64,000 nucleotides of DNA from JANJTB01 sp032027125 (GTDB lineage Bacteria > Bacteroidota > Ignavibacteria > Kapaibacteriales > UBA2268): assembly GCA_032027125.1 (NCBI GenBank), contig JAVSMQ010000001.1, positions 3,830,198 to 3,894,197 on the forward strand, in the 5' to 3' direction. The notes under the pieces are model-generated. The model was not told where the DNA came from, did no database searches, and saw only the letters and a list, made by a program, of their open reading frames with translations. The position numbers and the translations under genes were made by a program. Within the stretch, counting starts at the first letter, position 1; the number at the start of each line of letters is the position of its first letter. This document shows, piece after piece, positions 1 to 8,589 of the stretch.

Positions 1-81
1 AAAATACTATCTCTGTAAAACTTGTTTTAATTCGTTAATATCATTACTTTTGCTTTTTATAAAATTTATGATGATGCAGGA

Positions 82-1179
82 ATGTCGAAAAACAAAAAGC
101 CTGAATGGGCTCCGGCAGGTGCCGGAAAAGAATTCGCAAGTTCCGTTATGGCAGGTATCGGGCAGATAAACAAAACTGAAAATGCAGTACATAAAAGGAA
201 AGAACTTCGTTCGGATGTCCTTATTCAAGGGGTGCTTGATTCCGATACAGTGATTTTATCAAAAACTATAACGCTGATTGAAAGTAACAACCCGAAACAT
301 ACCGAGAAAACTCAGGAAGTAATCAAATCAATATTACCTTATGCCGGTAAATCGGTTCGGATAGGAATTACCGGACCTCCCGGTGCAGGTAAAAGTACAT
401 TTATCGAGTCGCTTGGTGTTAACTTGTGCAAAAACGGTTTGAAAGTAGCAGTGCTTGCTGTTGACCCAAGCTCCACAATATCCAAAGGCTCGATTCTTGG
501 TGATAAAACAAGGATGGAACTGCTTTCCCGTGCTCAAAATGCATTCATACGACCATCACCTTCAGGCGGAACTCTTGGCGGAGTAGCCCGCAAAACCCGT
601 GAAACAATACTTGTCTGCGAGGCTGCCGGCTATGATGTTATTCTTATCGAAACAATCGGTGTAGGGCAGAGCGAAGTAACTGTCCGTTCGATGGTTGATT
701 TCTTTTTGCTGCTGCTGCTCCCGGGCTCCGGTGATGAACTGCAGGGAATAAAAAAAGGAGTGGTTGAACTGGCGGATTTGATTGTTGTCAACAAAGCCGA
801 AGGTGAATATAAATCCAGAGCAAGTTTGACTAAGGCTTCTTACGATAGTGCCCTCAGAATCCTGACTCCTGCAACATCCGGCTGGAAACCGAAGGCTATG
901 ACCTGCTCGGCTATAAATAATGAAGGAATCACTGAAGTCTGGAGTGTAATAAATGATTTTATGACCGGCACGAAAGCATCCGGTTTTTTTGAAAAAAGAA
1001 GAAAAGACCAGTTGCTGCAATGGGTTAATTCTATGGTTGAGGAAGCTGTTTACAGAAGATTTTTCGATAATCCGGAAATCATTGAAATGAAAAATGATTT
1101 GGAAACTCAGGTTCTTGACGGGAAAATTACACCTACACAGGCTGTTAATACTTTACTAAACGAATATTTCGGTGAATAA
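82..1179 (+). CDS. meaB: Methylmalonyl-CoA mutase-associated GTPase MeaB (ArgK family)
   Basis: A cytoplasmic G3E-type GTPase that protects and reloads B12-dependent methylmalonyl-CoA mutase. The 365-aa protein has a Walker A motif, GPPGAGKST, at residues 98-106, the VLAVDPSS switch segment after it, the ETIGVGQSE motif, and the VVNKAEG guanine-specificity loop. Length is slightly above the usual 320-340 aa because of a roughly 40-residue N-terminal extension. The start follows AGGA closely. The mutase genes are not in the window and may lie upstream of its left edge. The stop overlaps the start of rdgB by one base (TAATG), so the two are probably co-translated. The family assignment is firm; the mutase partner is inferred. 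Confidence 0.93.
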   Translation: MSKNKKPEWAPAGAGKEFASSVMAGIGQINKTENAVHKRKELRSDVLIQGVLDSDTVILSKTITLIESNNPKHTEKTQEVIKSILPYAGKSVRIGITGPPGAGKSTFIESLGVNLCKNGLKVAVLAVDPSSTISKGSILGDKTRMELLSRAQNAFIRPSPSGGTLGGVARKTRETILVCEAAGYDVILIETIGVGQSEVTVRSMVDFFLLLLLPGSGDELQGIKKGVVELADLIVVNKAEGEYKSRASLTKASYDSALRILTPATSGWKPKAMTCSAINNEGITEVWSVINDFMTGTKASGFFEKRRKDQLLQWVNSMVEEAVYRRFFDNPEIIEMKNDLETQVLDGKITPTQAVNTLLNEYFGE

Positions 1180-1781
1180 TGCAGAAAATTTTGCTCGCAT
1201 CAAATAACAAACATAAAGCTAAAGAATTTAAACAGATTTTTGAGAAAGAAAAAATTGAACTTGAAATCCTGCTGCCATCGGATTTGCATCTATCAGGATT
1301 TGATGTTGAAGAAACGGGCTTGACATTCGAAGAAAATGCAGTTATTAAAGCAAAGGCATTTTTCGAAGCTGCAGGAATGCCTGTTATTGCAGATGACAGC
1401 GGATTAGAAGTTGATGCTTTGGATTTGAAACCGGGCGTCCTATCGGCAAGATATGCAGGAATTCACGGCGATGATGCAGCGAACCGCACAAAAGTTTTGG
1501 CTGAACTCCGGAATACTGACGTTCAGCATCGCTTGGCACGCTTCAGATGCGTTATATGTTATTACGACGGCAAAGATACTGTCATTGCATCAGGGAGCGT
1601 AGAAGGGCTGATTGGCAGTTCAGAGAAAGGCTCCGGAGGATTCGGATATGACCCGATTTTCATCCCTGTGGGTTACGAACAAACATTTGCAGAGATGAAT
1701 CAGGATGAGAAAAATAAAATCAGCCATAGGGGGAGAGCTATTGAAGATTTTATCCGAAAATACAAAGTTTTTAGTTCTTAG
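1179..1781 (+). CDS. rdgB: dITP/XTP pyrophosphatase (RdgB/HAM1 family)
   Basis: Hydrolyses deaminated purine nucleoside triphosphates (dITP, XTP) to monophosphates, keeping them out of DNA and RNA. The 200-aa length is standard for the family. Visible motifs are the N-terminal LLASNNKHK nucleotide-binding segment, IADDSGLEVDAL with the metal-binding acidic residues, GSGGFGYDPIF, and the C-terminal SHRGRA motif. The start codon overlaps the meaB stop by one base. No terminator-like hairpin follows; downstream comes a cluster of short dispersed repeats. Confidence 0.95.
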   Translation: MQKILLASNNKHKAKEFKQIFEKEKIELEILLPSDLHLSGFDVEETGLTFEENAVIKAKAFFEAAGMPVIADDSGLEVDALDLKPGVLSARYAGIHGDDAANRTKVLAELRNTDVQHRLARFRCVICYYDGKDTVIASGSVEGLIGSSEKGSGGFGYDPIFIPVGYEQTFAEMNQDEKNKISHRGRAIEDFIRKYKVFSS

Positions 1782-2189
1782 TTTTTAGTTTTCAATTGTT
1801 AATTTTCAATTGTCAATTTGTAAAGCTCCGTTAGGAGTGATATGTCGGTAGAAAAATTACAACCTGTCTGAACCGTGATTTATGGGAATTATGGGATTGT
1901 TGGGATTTGAATTAATCTTAATCCGTAATTTAAAATTGATTGTATCCCATCGGGATTAAATAATGGTAACATAGCATATCCCGCCGGAAACCACAAACCC
2001 CATCTCCGAAGGAGTTGAATCTTTGTAACAAATAAACAGCCGCCGAGAAACCACAATCCCAACTCCGAAGGAGTGATCTATCGGTAGAAAAAGCACAAAC
2101 GAACTGAAACAGAACCCGCGATTCAGAAGGAGTATTGAACATAATTTTGATTATTCCTATCATTAAGTTCTAATGGAACTTAATCCAAA
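1782..2189. repeat. Gap with a cluster of ~60-bp hairpin-led dispersed repeats
   Basis: No gene is supported here. Small palindromes recur at about 1825-1838, 1944-1956, 2004-2014, 2061-2074 and 2121-2133. Four of them have 4-6 bp arms of the CTCC/GGAG or ATCCC/GGGAT type around a 3-4 nt loop; the last is degenerate. Several are followed by a tail such as GAATCTTTGTAACAAA or GGTAGAAAAA. The last four are about 58-60 bp apart, and the first lies about two unit lengths away. The same family recurs near 34.87-35.03 kb, 36.44 kb and 44.0-44.1 kb. A 51-bp sequence at 1865-1915 also has an inverted partner at 3497-3547. Confidence 0.75.
1865..1915 (+). repeat. 51-bp dispersed repeat, inverted partner at 3497-3547
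   Basis: Begins TGTCTGAACCGTGATTT. The reverse complement of 3497-3547 matches it at 46 of 51 positions by eye. The two copies face each other and bracket the T9SS protein gene and the first minisatellite. Confidence 0.85.
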
Positions 2190-2816
2190 TTATTTCTTTA
2201 TTAGTTTGAAAATCTGTTTATCCTCATCACCTATCTGTAAGAAATACATTCCTAAAGATAATTGTCTAATATCAACTTTTGAAGATTCACCATTCAATTT
2301 TCCTGTCAATACTTGTCTGCCCATTTGGTCACAAATATTGTATGTTGTACCAATAAATTCATTATTGGATTGAATAATAACTTCATCACTTGCAGGATTA
2401 GGGTATAATTTTACATCTTTTGTACTGTTGTCATTTTGGATTCCTGTCTGCACCCTGACACAATAAATTATTGGCATTGATTCGGAACGGGATATACATA
2501 AATCATTTACAAGTGTAAATTTCAAAGTATCATTCTGTATTACATAAGTGTATTTACCTGTATCGGAATTAGGACAATCCTCATCTGTTAAATCAACAAT
2601 AAAGAAATTGTTGTCAATTTCCTGAAAAGTAGAAGTGTTTTTGTAAGTAATATTATCAAAACTTGTGGATAATGTATCCTTACTGAAATGAAAATAAGCA
2701 ATTAAATGGCCCGGAGAAATAAATACTGTCCATGAAGTATTTTGTAAATTTTGCGAATAAATGTTTAGACTGCATATTGCTAAAATAAGTGATACAAGAA
2801 TAATCATCTTTTTCAT
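2190..2816 (-). CDS. Secreted protein of unknown function with T9SS C-terminal sorting domain
   Basis: A predicted exported protein. The frame opens at 2993, but the start is placed at 2816: ATG there follows AAGGTAAT and begins a clear Sec signal peptide (MKKMIILVSLILAICSLNIYS), giving 208 aa. The middle contains NTSWTVFISPGHLIAYF and resembles small lipocalin- or META-like secreted beta domains, though no family is recognised with certainty. The last ~75 residues are a type A T9SS domain: LYPNPASDEV, a central DQMGRQV strand, GMYFLQI, and a basic KLIKK end. It is therefore probably exported across the outer membrane. It is monocistronic, with repeats on both sides. Confidence 0.75.
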   Translation of the reverse strand: MKKMIILVSLILAICSLNIYSQNLQNTSWTVFISPGHLIAYFHFSKDTLSTSFDNITYKNTSTFQEIDNNFFIVDLTDEDCPNSDTGKYTYVIQNDTLKFTLVNDLCISRSESMPIIYCVRVQTGIQNDNSTKDVKLYPNPASDEVIIQSNNEFIGTTYNICDQMGRQVLTGKLNGESSKVDIRQLSLGMYFLQIGDEDKQIFKLIKK

Positions 2817-3129
2817 AAATATTACCTTGAACTCGTTATACAAATTATTATTTATAAAATAAAATTTCTCACAATACAAACTTACCAAAAATTCAGACTT
2901 TTTAGAACTTTTTTTTAAATAAATAATGAATAAATCGGAAAACAATATAGTTCTTTTGATTTCAGATAGTAATTGACAATTATTCTTTGACATAATAATT
3001 GAAAAATCCGTTCTTAAATATGTTTTCGAACCCTTTTTAAAATATTCGGATTATTTTAAACAACTCACAGATTTTGTTAAATTAAAGATCGAATTAGTTA
3101 AAACGAGTGTCGATGCACTTCACGAGGTC

Positions 3130-3333
3130 ATTGAAGTAGTTCAAAGACCNCGTGAAGTAGTTCAAAGACCGCGTGAAGTAGTTCAAAGACCGCGTGAAGT
3201 AGTTCAAAGACCGCGTGAAGTAGTTCAAAGACCNCGTGAAGTAGTTCAAAGACCGCGTGAAGTAGTTCAAAGACCGCGTGAAGTAGTTCAAAGACTACGT
3301 GAAGTAGTTCAAAGACCACGTGAAGATGTTCGG
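3130..3333. repeat. Minisatellite 1: 21-bp tandem repeats (about 9-10 copies)
   Basis: Unit GAAGTAGTTCAAAGACCGCGT, repeated with a few point variants (CCN, CTA, CCA at one codon). Because 21 is a multiple of three, frames stay open. On the plus strand it reads as the heptapeptide EVVQRPR; two minus-strand frames are also open. Three Ns fall at the same unit position, consistent with mixed or collapsed copies in the assembly. It shares the core GTnnTnCAAAGA with the arrays near 44.5 and 61.0 kb. Confidence 0.95.
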
Positions 3334-3496
3334 AACGTCCGTTAATCGCTTCGATGAGAATTCCGACACCTTGTTGAACAGTACGCACCTACAGAGCTTT
3401 TTGAGTCTTGGGGAAATGATTATTTTCTACAAACAGGGCATTCCTACGGAATTGGTTTGCAATTCTGAATGATGAATTCTGAATTCTGAATGAAGT

Positions 3497-3547
3497 TTAA
3501 TTCAAATCCCTGCAATCCCATTAATCCCAAAAATCACGGTTCAGACA
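3497..3547 (-). repeat. Inverted copy of the 51-bp dispersed repeat
   Basis: Reverse complement of the element at 1865-1915 with about five mismatches; ends in the complement of TGTCTGAACCGTGATTT. Confidence 0.85.
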
Positions 3548-3629
3548 AGCTTCCTATGGACTCTTCGCTCCGCTCTGAGAGACAAATTGTGGAGTTTCAG
3601 GTTTATAAATCAAATATATTATTCCATAC

Positions 3630-4814
3630 TTATTGTACAAAGAATACAATTGAATAAATGATAAAAATTAACAGATAAATCATTTTGGAAATTTTGTATT
3701 TCAGGCTTTTATCAATTAATAATGTAATCAAAATGGATGATATTATTACTCCAAAGCTGATTAAAAATGCAGACGGCGGAGAAAATTGATTGTGAAGATA
3801 AAATTTGAGTCCGTGAATATTGCCGATTCCGTAAATGAAAAACAGATGAACTATATAGATATAAATTGCTCTCCGCGATAAAGTCGTAATCAGCGATTGG
3901 AACTTTAACGAATTGATTTTTATCTGTCTTGCCAGAAAAATAAGTGCGGTTATTATACCTAAATTCCTGGTTACAGCACCGGTATCACTTCTCATCTCAA
4001 TTCCCATTCCTCCGGCAATACAAAGTTTCGTAATGATGATTCCTGATACAATCAGTATTATGCTGCTGAACAACATCAAAATATTCAGGCTGTATTTATT
4101 GAGTCCATTTTGTTTTGGTGGAATGTTATTTTGACTGATTTTGAAATTTCTGAGAAGTATTCCGAATACCGTGCCCATAAAGATGTAAGCAATATAAGGC
4201 AGCAGTGTAAAAATCGAGCCCGCCTTATAATTGAAATAATTTCGGATAAATACCGGAAGATAATCAAGTTCGGAACTGACTGCTATCGGAGCCAAAACTA
4301 TTGTTGCGATTCCGAATGCCAGCGATATATATAGTACATTTTGAGGAGATTTGCCGAATTTGTATATTAATGCCAGAATAAATAATCCAATACCGAAAAT
4401 ATGAAGTATATTTACCTGGAAAAACAGATGTAATTTACTGTCGGAAACTGAAAAGAGTTCGGAGAATGAATTAATCGGGGAGTTCATTGTGTAACCGATT
4501 ACCAGCAGCACCAGAGACATAACAATTCGTCTATGAAATGCTTCTTTGCTTATTTCTGCCGCTCCGCTTTTAAAATTAGCAAATACATGAACGGCACCGG
4601 AAAGGAAAAGGAATGTGGGAGCGGTCTTTCCCCGAAGAAACCCCCACCAGTCCCAGGGGAATAAATTAATATTGTAAGTTTCGGGATTAGCCATCTCAAA
4701 AAATGTGTGGCCAGCAACCATCATTATCATCGCAAAAAACTTCACGAGGTCTAAATAGACCTCGCGATTAGATTTGATTTGCGTTTCCAATTTACCAGAC
4801 TTCAGGATTTGCAA
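3630..4814 (-). CDS. Membrane acyltransferase, heparan-alpha-glucosaminide acetyltransferase-like (DUF1624/YeiB type)
   Basis: A 394-aa polytopic inner-membrane protein with about ten hydrophobic segments. The N-terminal signature DLVKFFAMIMMVAGHTF, with a conserved D and H, followed by KTAPTFLFLSGAVH is typical of the YeiB/DUF1624/HGSNAT group, which moves acyl groups onto sugars or lipids at the membrane. The substrate cannot be told. Its start lies 23 bp inside the 3' end of the NfnB-like gene, so translation is probably coupled. A perfect 9-bp inverted repeat with a 2-nt spacer (4745-4764) lies inside its first codons. A later start is possible but the early TM core begins almost at once. 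Confidence 0.78.
   Translation of the reverse strand: MQILKSGKLETQIKSNREVYLDLVKFFAMIMMVAGHTFFEMANPETYNINLFPWDWWGFLRGKTAPTFLFLSGAVHVFANFKSGAAEISKEAFHRRIVMSLVLLVIGYTMNSPINSFSELFSVSDSKLHLFFQVNILHIFGIGLFILALIYKFGKSPQNVLYISLAFGIATIVLAPIAVSSELDYLPVFIRNYFNYKAGSIFTLLPYIAYIFMGTVFGILLRNFKISQNNIPPKQNGLNKYSLNILMLFSSIILIVSGIIITKLCIAGGMGIEMRSDTGAVTRNLGIITALIFLARQIKINSLKFQSLITTLSRRAIYIYIVHLFFIYGIGNIHGLKFYLHNQFSPPSAFLISFGVIISSILITLLIDKSLKYKISKMIYLLIFIIYSIVFFVQ
4745..4764. repeat. Perfect inverted repeat inside the acyltransferase 5' end
   Basis: CGAGGTCTA, two A residues, then TAGACCTCG. The arms resemble the GACCTC/GAGGTC palindrome at 44041-44057. In mRNA it would fold about 50 nt after the start codon, where it could slow translation. 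Confidence 0.7.
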
Positions 4815-6216
4815 TATATTCGTCTATGGCTTTGGCTGCCGCCCTGCCTGCACCCATAGCAAGGATTACGGTAGCACCGCCTGTAACGATGTCGCCGCCT
4901 GCAAAAATACCTTTCATGTTTGTCTTCATATTGCCTTCGCTGACAATGATGTTACCCCATTTATTGACTATCAATTCAGGTGTGGTACGGCTGATAATAG
5001 GATTAGAGCCGTTACCGATTGCAATTATTGCAGCAGTAATTTCAATGGTTTCCACAGCACCTTCGATTACAACAGGTCTTCTTCTGCCTGAAGCATCGGG
5101 CTCGCCGAGTTCCATTTGCTGAAGAGTAACAGCTTTCAGCCAGCCGCCGTCATCACCTACAAATTCAACAGGGGAGACAAGAAGTTTGAATTCAATGCCT
5201 TCTTCCTTAGCGTGATGAACTTCTTCAATTCGGGCAGGCATTTCCATCTCAGTCCGGCGATAACAGATAATAGCCCTTTCTGCACCGAGACGTTTTGATG
5301 TTCTGACTGCATCCATTGCTGTATTGCCTCCGCCGAAAACCGCAACTGTTTTACCCTTGACATCAAGCATAGGAGTCGGATTATCAGGGAAATTATAAGC
5401 TTTCATCAGATTTACTCTTGTAAGAAACTCATTTGCAGAGTAAACTCCGTTCAGATGTTCGCCGGGAATATTCAAAAAGTAGGGGAGACCGGCTCCGACA
5501 CCAATAAAAATGGCATCAAATTTAGACTGTAATTCCTCAATTGTTTCGGTCAGACCTATAACATAATTAGTTATAAAGTTTACACCGAGTTTTTCTAATG
5601 ATTCAACTTCAGCCTTGACAATTTCTTTTGGCAGTCTGAATTCCGGAATGCCGTATAGCAGTACACCTCCAATCTCGTGGAGTGCTTCATACACTGTAAC
5701 ATCATGACCCATTTGGATTAAATCTCCGGCACAACTCAGCCCTGCAGGACCCCCGCCGACAATTGCAACTTTTTTACCGGTCTTTGGAGCTAAAACAGCT
5801 TGTTTAAGATTTGCATGATTACGTTCCCAATCTGCAGCAAAACGTTCCAAATATCCTATTGCAACAGGTCTGCCTTTCTTTGCTATAACACAGACTGCTT
5901 CGCATTGTTCTTCCTGCGGGCATACTCTGCCGCAAACTGCAGGCAGTGCATTGTCCTGCTTTAGTATAGCAGCAGCTTCTTCAAATTTTCCATCAGCAAT
6001 CATTTTGATAAATTCAGGGATTTTTACTGCAACGGGACATCCGGTTACACATACAGGATTTTTACATCTGATACAGCGTTCGGCTTCTTCCTGGGCAATT
6101 TCTATAGAATAACCGAGATTAACTTCCTGAAAATTTCTGCTTCTCTCATCAGCGTCCTGTTCGGGCATTTTATGCCTGTCAATTTTATATCTTTCTTTTA
6201 TACTAAGTTCAGCCAT
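4792..6216 (-). CDS. NADPH-binding Fe-S/FAD oxidoreductase, NfnB / GltA / SudA-like large subunit
   Basis: A 474-aa flavoprotein of the glutamate-synthase small-subunit family. The N-terminus carries Cys motifs for two [4Fe-4S] clusters (CIRCKNPVCVTGCP and CGRVCPQEEQCEAVC). Next come an FAD-binding GGGPAGLSCAG, a second Rossmann motif VAVFGGGNTAMDAV for NADPH, and the C-terminal GIFAGGDIVTGGATV that closes the FAD site. The frame runs up to 6270, but ATG at 6216 (MAELS) follows GAGG and overlaps the upstream stop by 8 bp, so it is preferred. With the upstream subunit it forms an NfnAB/sulfide dehydrogenase-type pair, linking NADH, NADPH and ferredoxin. Annotation as 'NADPH-dependent glutamate synthase' is common, but no glutamate-synthase large subunit is nearby. 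Confidence 0.9.
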   Translation of the reverse strand: MAELSIKERYKIDRHKMPEQDADERSRNFQEVNLGYSIEIAQEEAERCIRCKNPVCVTGCPVAVKIPEFIKMIADGKFEEAAAILKQDNALPAVCGRVCPQEEQCEAVCVIAKKGRPVAIGYLERFAADWERNHANLKQAVLAPKTGKKVAIVGGGPAGLSCAGDLIQMGHDVTVYEALHEIGGVLLYGIPEFRLPKEIVKAEVESLEKLGVNFITNYVIGLTETIEELQSKFDAIFIGVGAGLPYFLNIPGEHLNGVYSANEFLTRVNLMKAYNFPDNPTPMLDVKGKTVAVFGGGNTAMDAVRTSKRLGAERAIICYRRTEMEMPARIEEVHHAKEEGIEFKLLVSPVEFVGDDGGWLKAVTLQQMELGEPDASGRRRPVVIEGAVETIEITAAIIAIGNGSNPIISRTTPELIVNKWGNIIVSEGNMKTNMKGIFAGGDIVTGGATVILAMGAGRAAAKAIDEYIANPEVW

Positions 6217-7093
6217 TATGTACCTCGTGATTAAGTTTTTTGCCAATTTCCGCTTCAAACATTTTGTCATAGTTGCAGACGTGTTTGTCTAAAGTCTCTT
6301 TTTCCTGAGGGAGATACATTTTATTTCTCTGTGTCAATATTTTAAAATCAACTTTATGTGCATCAAACTCGGGACCGTCAACACATACAAATACTGCTTT
6401 ACCGTCAACATAAGCTCTGCAGCCTCCGCACATTCCGGTACCGTCAACCATGACAGGATTAAGCGATACTACAGTTTGAATTCCGTAAGGCTCAGTTGTT
6501 TTGGCAACTGCAGCCATCATAGGAATAGGTCCTATAGCAAGCACAAAATCAATCTTTCTGCCGGATTTAATCAATTCCTCTAACTTCTGAGTTACAAAAC
6601 CGTGATAACCGTACGAACCATCATCAGTAGTAGGATAAACCTCATCCGATACTTTGTTCATCTCTTCTTCGAGGATAATATATTCTTTAGACCTGCCGCC
6701 TATAATACTTATGACATAATTACCGGCTTCCTTGAGAGCTTTTGCGGTAGGATACGCAATTGCAGTACCGACTCCGCCGCCAATACTGACAGCAGTTCCG
6801 AAATTTTCAATATGTGAAGCCTTACCCAGAGGTCCGACAACATCGTGGATATAGTCACCTGCATTAAGTGTGTTCAAAAGTTTTGTACTTGCTCCGATTC
6901 CCTGTACAATTAATGTAATTGTGCCTTCATCTGTATCCGAATCGGCTATGGTAAGGGGTATTCTCTCCCCGGTTTCGTCAACCCGCAGAATGATAAATTG
7001 TCCCGCTTTTCTCTTCTCAGCAATTTTAGGTGCTGTTATTTTGAAAAGTTTTACTTCCGGTCCAATGAATCTTGCTTCTAAAATCTTATTCAT
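6209..7093 (-). CDS. FAD/NAD-binding ferredoxin reductase-like subunit (NfnA / SudB type)
   Basis: A 294-aa ferredoxin-NADP reductase-fold protein. It has an N-terminal FAD-binding barrel with the ERIPLTIAD motif, a NAD-binding half with SIGGGVGTAIAYPTAK, and a C-terminal [2Fe-2S] site with CGGC followed by a further Cys in FVCVDGPEFD. This is the arrangement of NfnA and dihydroorotate dehydrogenase electron-transfer subunits. ATG at 7093 (MNKILEARF) is chosen over an upstream GTG at 7105, which adds only four residues. The last eight bases overlap the start of the larger subunit. The pair most likely bifurcates electrons between NAD(P)H and ferredoxin. Confidence 0.9.
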   Translation of the reverse strand: MNKILEARFIGPEVKLFKITAPKIAEKRKAGQFIILRVDETGERIPLTIADSDTDEGTITLIVQGIGASTKLLNTLNAGDYIHDVVGPLGKASHIENFGTAVSIGGGVGTAIAYPTAKALKEAGNYVISIIGGRSKEYIILEEEMNKVSDEVYPTTDDGSYGYHGFVTQKLEELIKSGRKIDFVLAIGPIPMMAAVAKTTEPYGIQTVVSLNPVMVDGTGMCGGCRAYVDGKAVFVCVDGPEFDAHKVDFKILTQRNKMYLPQEKETLDKHVCNYDKMFEAEIGKKLNHEVHNG

Positions 7094-7357
7094 CTTCACA
7101 ACCACTATTAGTAATTAATTATTAGCTAATTCTAAATTCAATTTCTCTAAATTTTTGAATTCTTTAGATTTAAACAAAATTTATATCTTCAAAAATAAAT
7201 AAAATTGTTGAAATAACCACTATATTTAGAAAACTTAATTAAATAAATTGATAAATTAGCATAATTTTATACTTTTGTAATGTATTTTTATTCAATTTAT
7301 AATAACCTAAATATGAATTTATGGTTACTGTAATAATGTTAATATTTTGTTTAATAC

Positions 7358-8125
7358 ATGATAATAATTAGATGTATTCTAAAATCAGTTGCTTTGTTAA
7401 TCATTTTGAGTGCAGATTTTCAAACTTTATACAGCATTGATATGTTCGATAACAGTAAATTGGGCATTTCAGCAGTATATTCCTTTGATATGCATTCTGT
7501 TGATTTGCTTAGTATTGATGAAATAGGCACCTGTTGTCCCAAAGATTTGGACGGTGGCGGAAATTCATCAATTATTACCATAGATTATGGAATAAAAGTT
7601 CTTGAATCAGCATATCTGAATTTCTCTTTAGGTTTTGCTTTTAGAAATTCACAATCCAATGCGTTTGAGAATGAAATTATCAATATGGATAGTATCAACA
7701 TAAACGGAGTTTTTAAGCATAATTTGAATATGGATTACAATTCCATTATTTTCAAGTATGAATATCATCAGGACTTGATTGGTACTTACGGTTTTGGTGC
7801 TTCAATAGGATATGAATATTTGATTTCAAACAATTTTTCTTATGATGAGGTTCTTGTGAGTCCTGCCGATAGAGGATATTTTATTAATACAGGAACAAGA
7901 AGGCGAAATGAGCTCTCAGGAGAAATGGGTTCATTATCACCCGGAATCTTGTTTGTAGGAATATATTTTAGCAGGGAATTGCCTTTAGATTCAGATTTTA
8001 ATTGGATAGCTCTGCCCAAAATCGGTTTTAATCAGGTAATAAGTTATGTTGATAAAAATTCGGGGTGGTCGTATAATTCAATTTTTGTAGGTGTATCAAT
8101 CAGTAAAAAATTAATGATTAAATAA
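7358..8125 (+). CDS. Predicted outer-membrane beta-barrel protein, function unknown
   Basis: A 255-aa protein with an N-terminal hydrophobic signal (ILKSVALLIILSA). The rest alternates polar and hydrophobic residues with aromatic ends, as in outer-membrane strands (LNFSLGFAF, IIFKYEYH, FGASIGYEY, ILFVGIYF, SIFVGVSISKKL). A CC pair near residue 54, inside GTCCPKDLDGGG, is unusual for a barrel and may form a disulfide or a small loop site. No family is recognised. It follows a 260-bp AT-rich gap and precedes a tiny HTH gene on the same strand. Confidence 0.6.
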   Translation: MIIIRCILKSVALLIILSADFQTLYSIDMFDNSKLGISAVYSFDMHSVDLLSIDEIGTCCPKDLDGGGNSSIITIDYGIKVLESAYLNFSLGFAFRNSQSNAFENEIINMDSININGVFKHNLNMDYNSIIFKYEYHQDLIGTYGFGASIGYEYLISNNFSYDEVLVSPADRGYFINTGTRRRNELSGEMGSLSPGILFVGIYFSRELPLDSDFNWIALPKIGFNQVISYVDKNSGWSYNSIFVGVSISKKLMIK

Positions 8126-8168
8126 ATTTTCTAATTGTGTTTTTATATAATAATAAGGAATCCTTAAA

Positions 8169-8345
8169 ATGGAAAATGTAGAATTGATTTTAAAAGTACT
8201 AAAAGAAGCCGGAAAGCCTCTTGCAGCAGGTACCATTACAGAATTGTCAGGTCTTGACAGAAAGATTGTTGACAAAGAAATGAAAAAGATGAAAGACTCC
8301 GGATTAATTGTATCACCCGTCAGGTGTTTCTGGCAGCCTAAATAG
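8169..8345 (+). CDS. Small winged-helix DNA-binding-like protein (58 aa)
   Basis: A 58-aa frame with ATG at 8169 preceded by AAGGA and ending in TAG. It reads as one compact winged helix: helix 1 (VELILKVLKEAGKP), helix-turn-helix (AAGTITELSGLDRKIVDKEM), a recognition helix (KKMKDSGL) and a short wing (IVSPVRCFWQPK). Tiny conserved proteins of this shape occur in many anaerobic bacteria and are thought to act as transcription regulators or DNA-binding modules; the target is unknown. A strong hairpin follows 38 bp downstream. Confidence 0.75.
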   Translation: MENVELILKVLKEAGKPLAAGTITELSGLDRKIVDKEMKKMKDSGLIVSPVRCFWQPK

Positions 8346-8382
8346 GTTGTTATTTAAACCGGTATAAATTTTATCTGCTGCT

Positions 8383-8417
8383 ATGATTTCCGGCAAACTC
8401 AAGGTGCCGGAAATCAT
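8383..8417. terminator. Hairpin after the small HTH gene
   Basis: A perfect 13-bp inverted repeat, ATGATTTCCGGCA and TGCCGGAAATCAT, around a 9-nt loop. The U-run is weak, so termination is probable rather than certain. It sits between a plus-strand gene and a convergent toxin gene and could serve both. Confidence 0.7.
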
Positions 8418-8589
8418 TTAAATCCCGAGAAACCGAAATATAAGAAAATAATTGATTTTATTACTGATTAGTATGAAAGCAACTAAATCGCTATTTTACC
8501 GGATTATAATGATTAGAAATTTTCAATTTTCCGATACATTCTCCTTAATGTAATTTCTTCGATTTTAGAAGTGCTATTGTATAAATCCT

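Larger units (their letters stand above)
2817..3629. other. Gap holding minisatellite 1 and dispersed repeats
   Basis: No start-bearing gene is supported. A plus-strand frame from 2977 to the stop at 3343-3345 is open through the 21-bp repeats and reads as an amphipathic helical sequence, but contains no ATG. After the repeats come a small palindrome of the dispersed family (ATTCCTACGGAAT, 3440-3452), short GAATTCTGAAT repetitions near 3465-3492, and the inverted 51-bp copy at 3497-3547. Confidence 0.7.

Noticed and set aside
562..1020. Antisense frame in meaB as a gene
   Set aside because: It is a shadow of a clearly coding frame on the other strand.
1825..2133. The ~60-bp cluster as a CRISPR array
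   Set aside because: The repeated part is a degenerate palindrome with conserved, not unique, intervening sequence.
1930..2163. A 77-aa minus-strand frame in the repeat cluster
   Set aside because: It spans palindromic repeats and shows no domain or start signal.
2817..2993. N-terminal extension of the T9SS protein to 2993
   Set aside because: It would place a signal peptide 59 residues inside; ATG 2816 has a ribosome site and starts the signal.
3094..3388. Minus-strand frames through minisatellite 1 (RSLNYFT and HAVFELL heptads) as genes
   Set aside because: They are by-products of a period divisible by three, contain Ns, and have no ribosome site or conserved domain.
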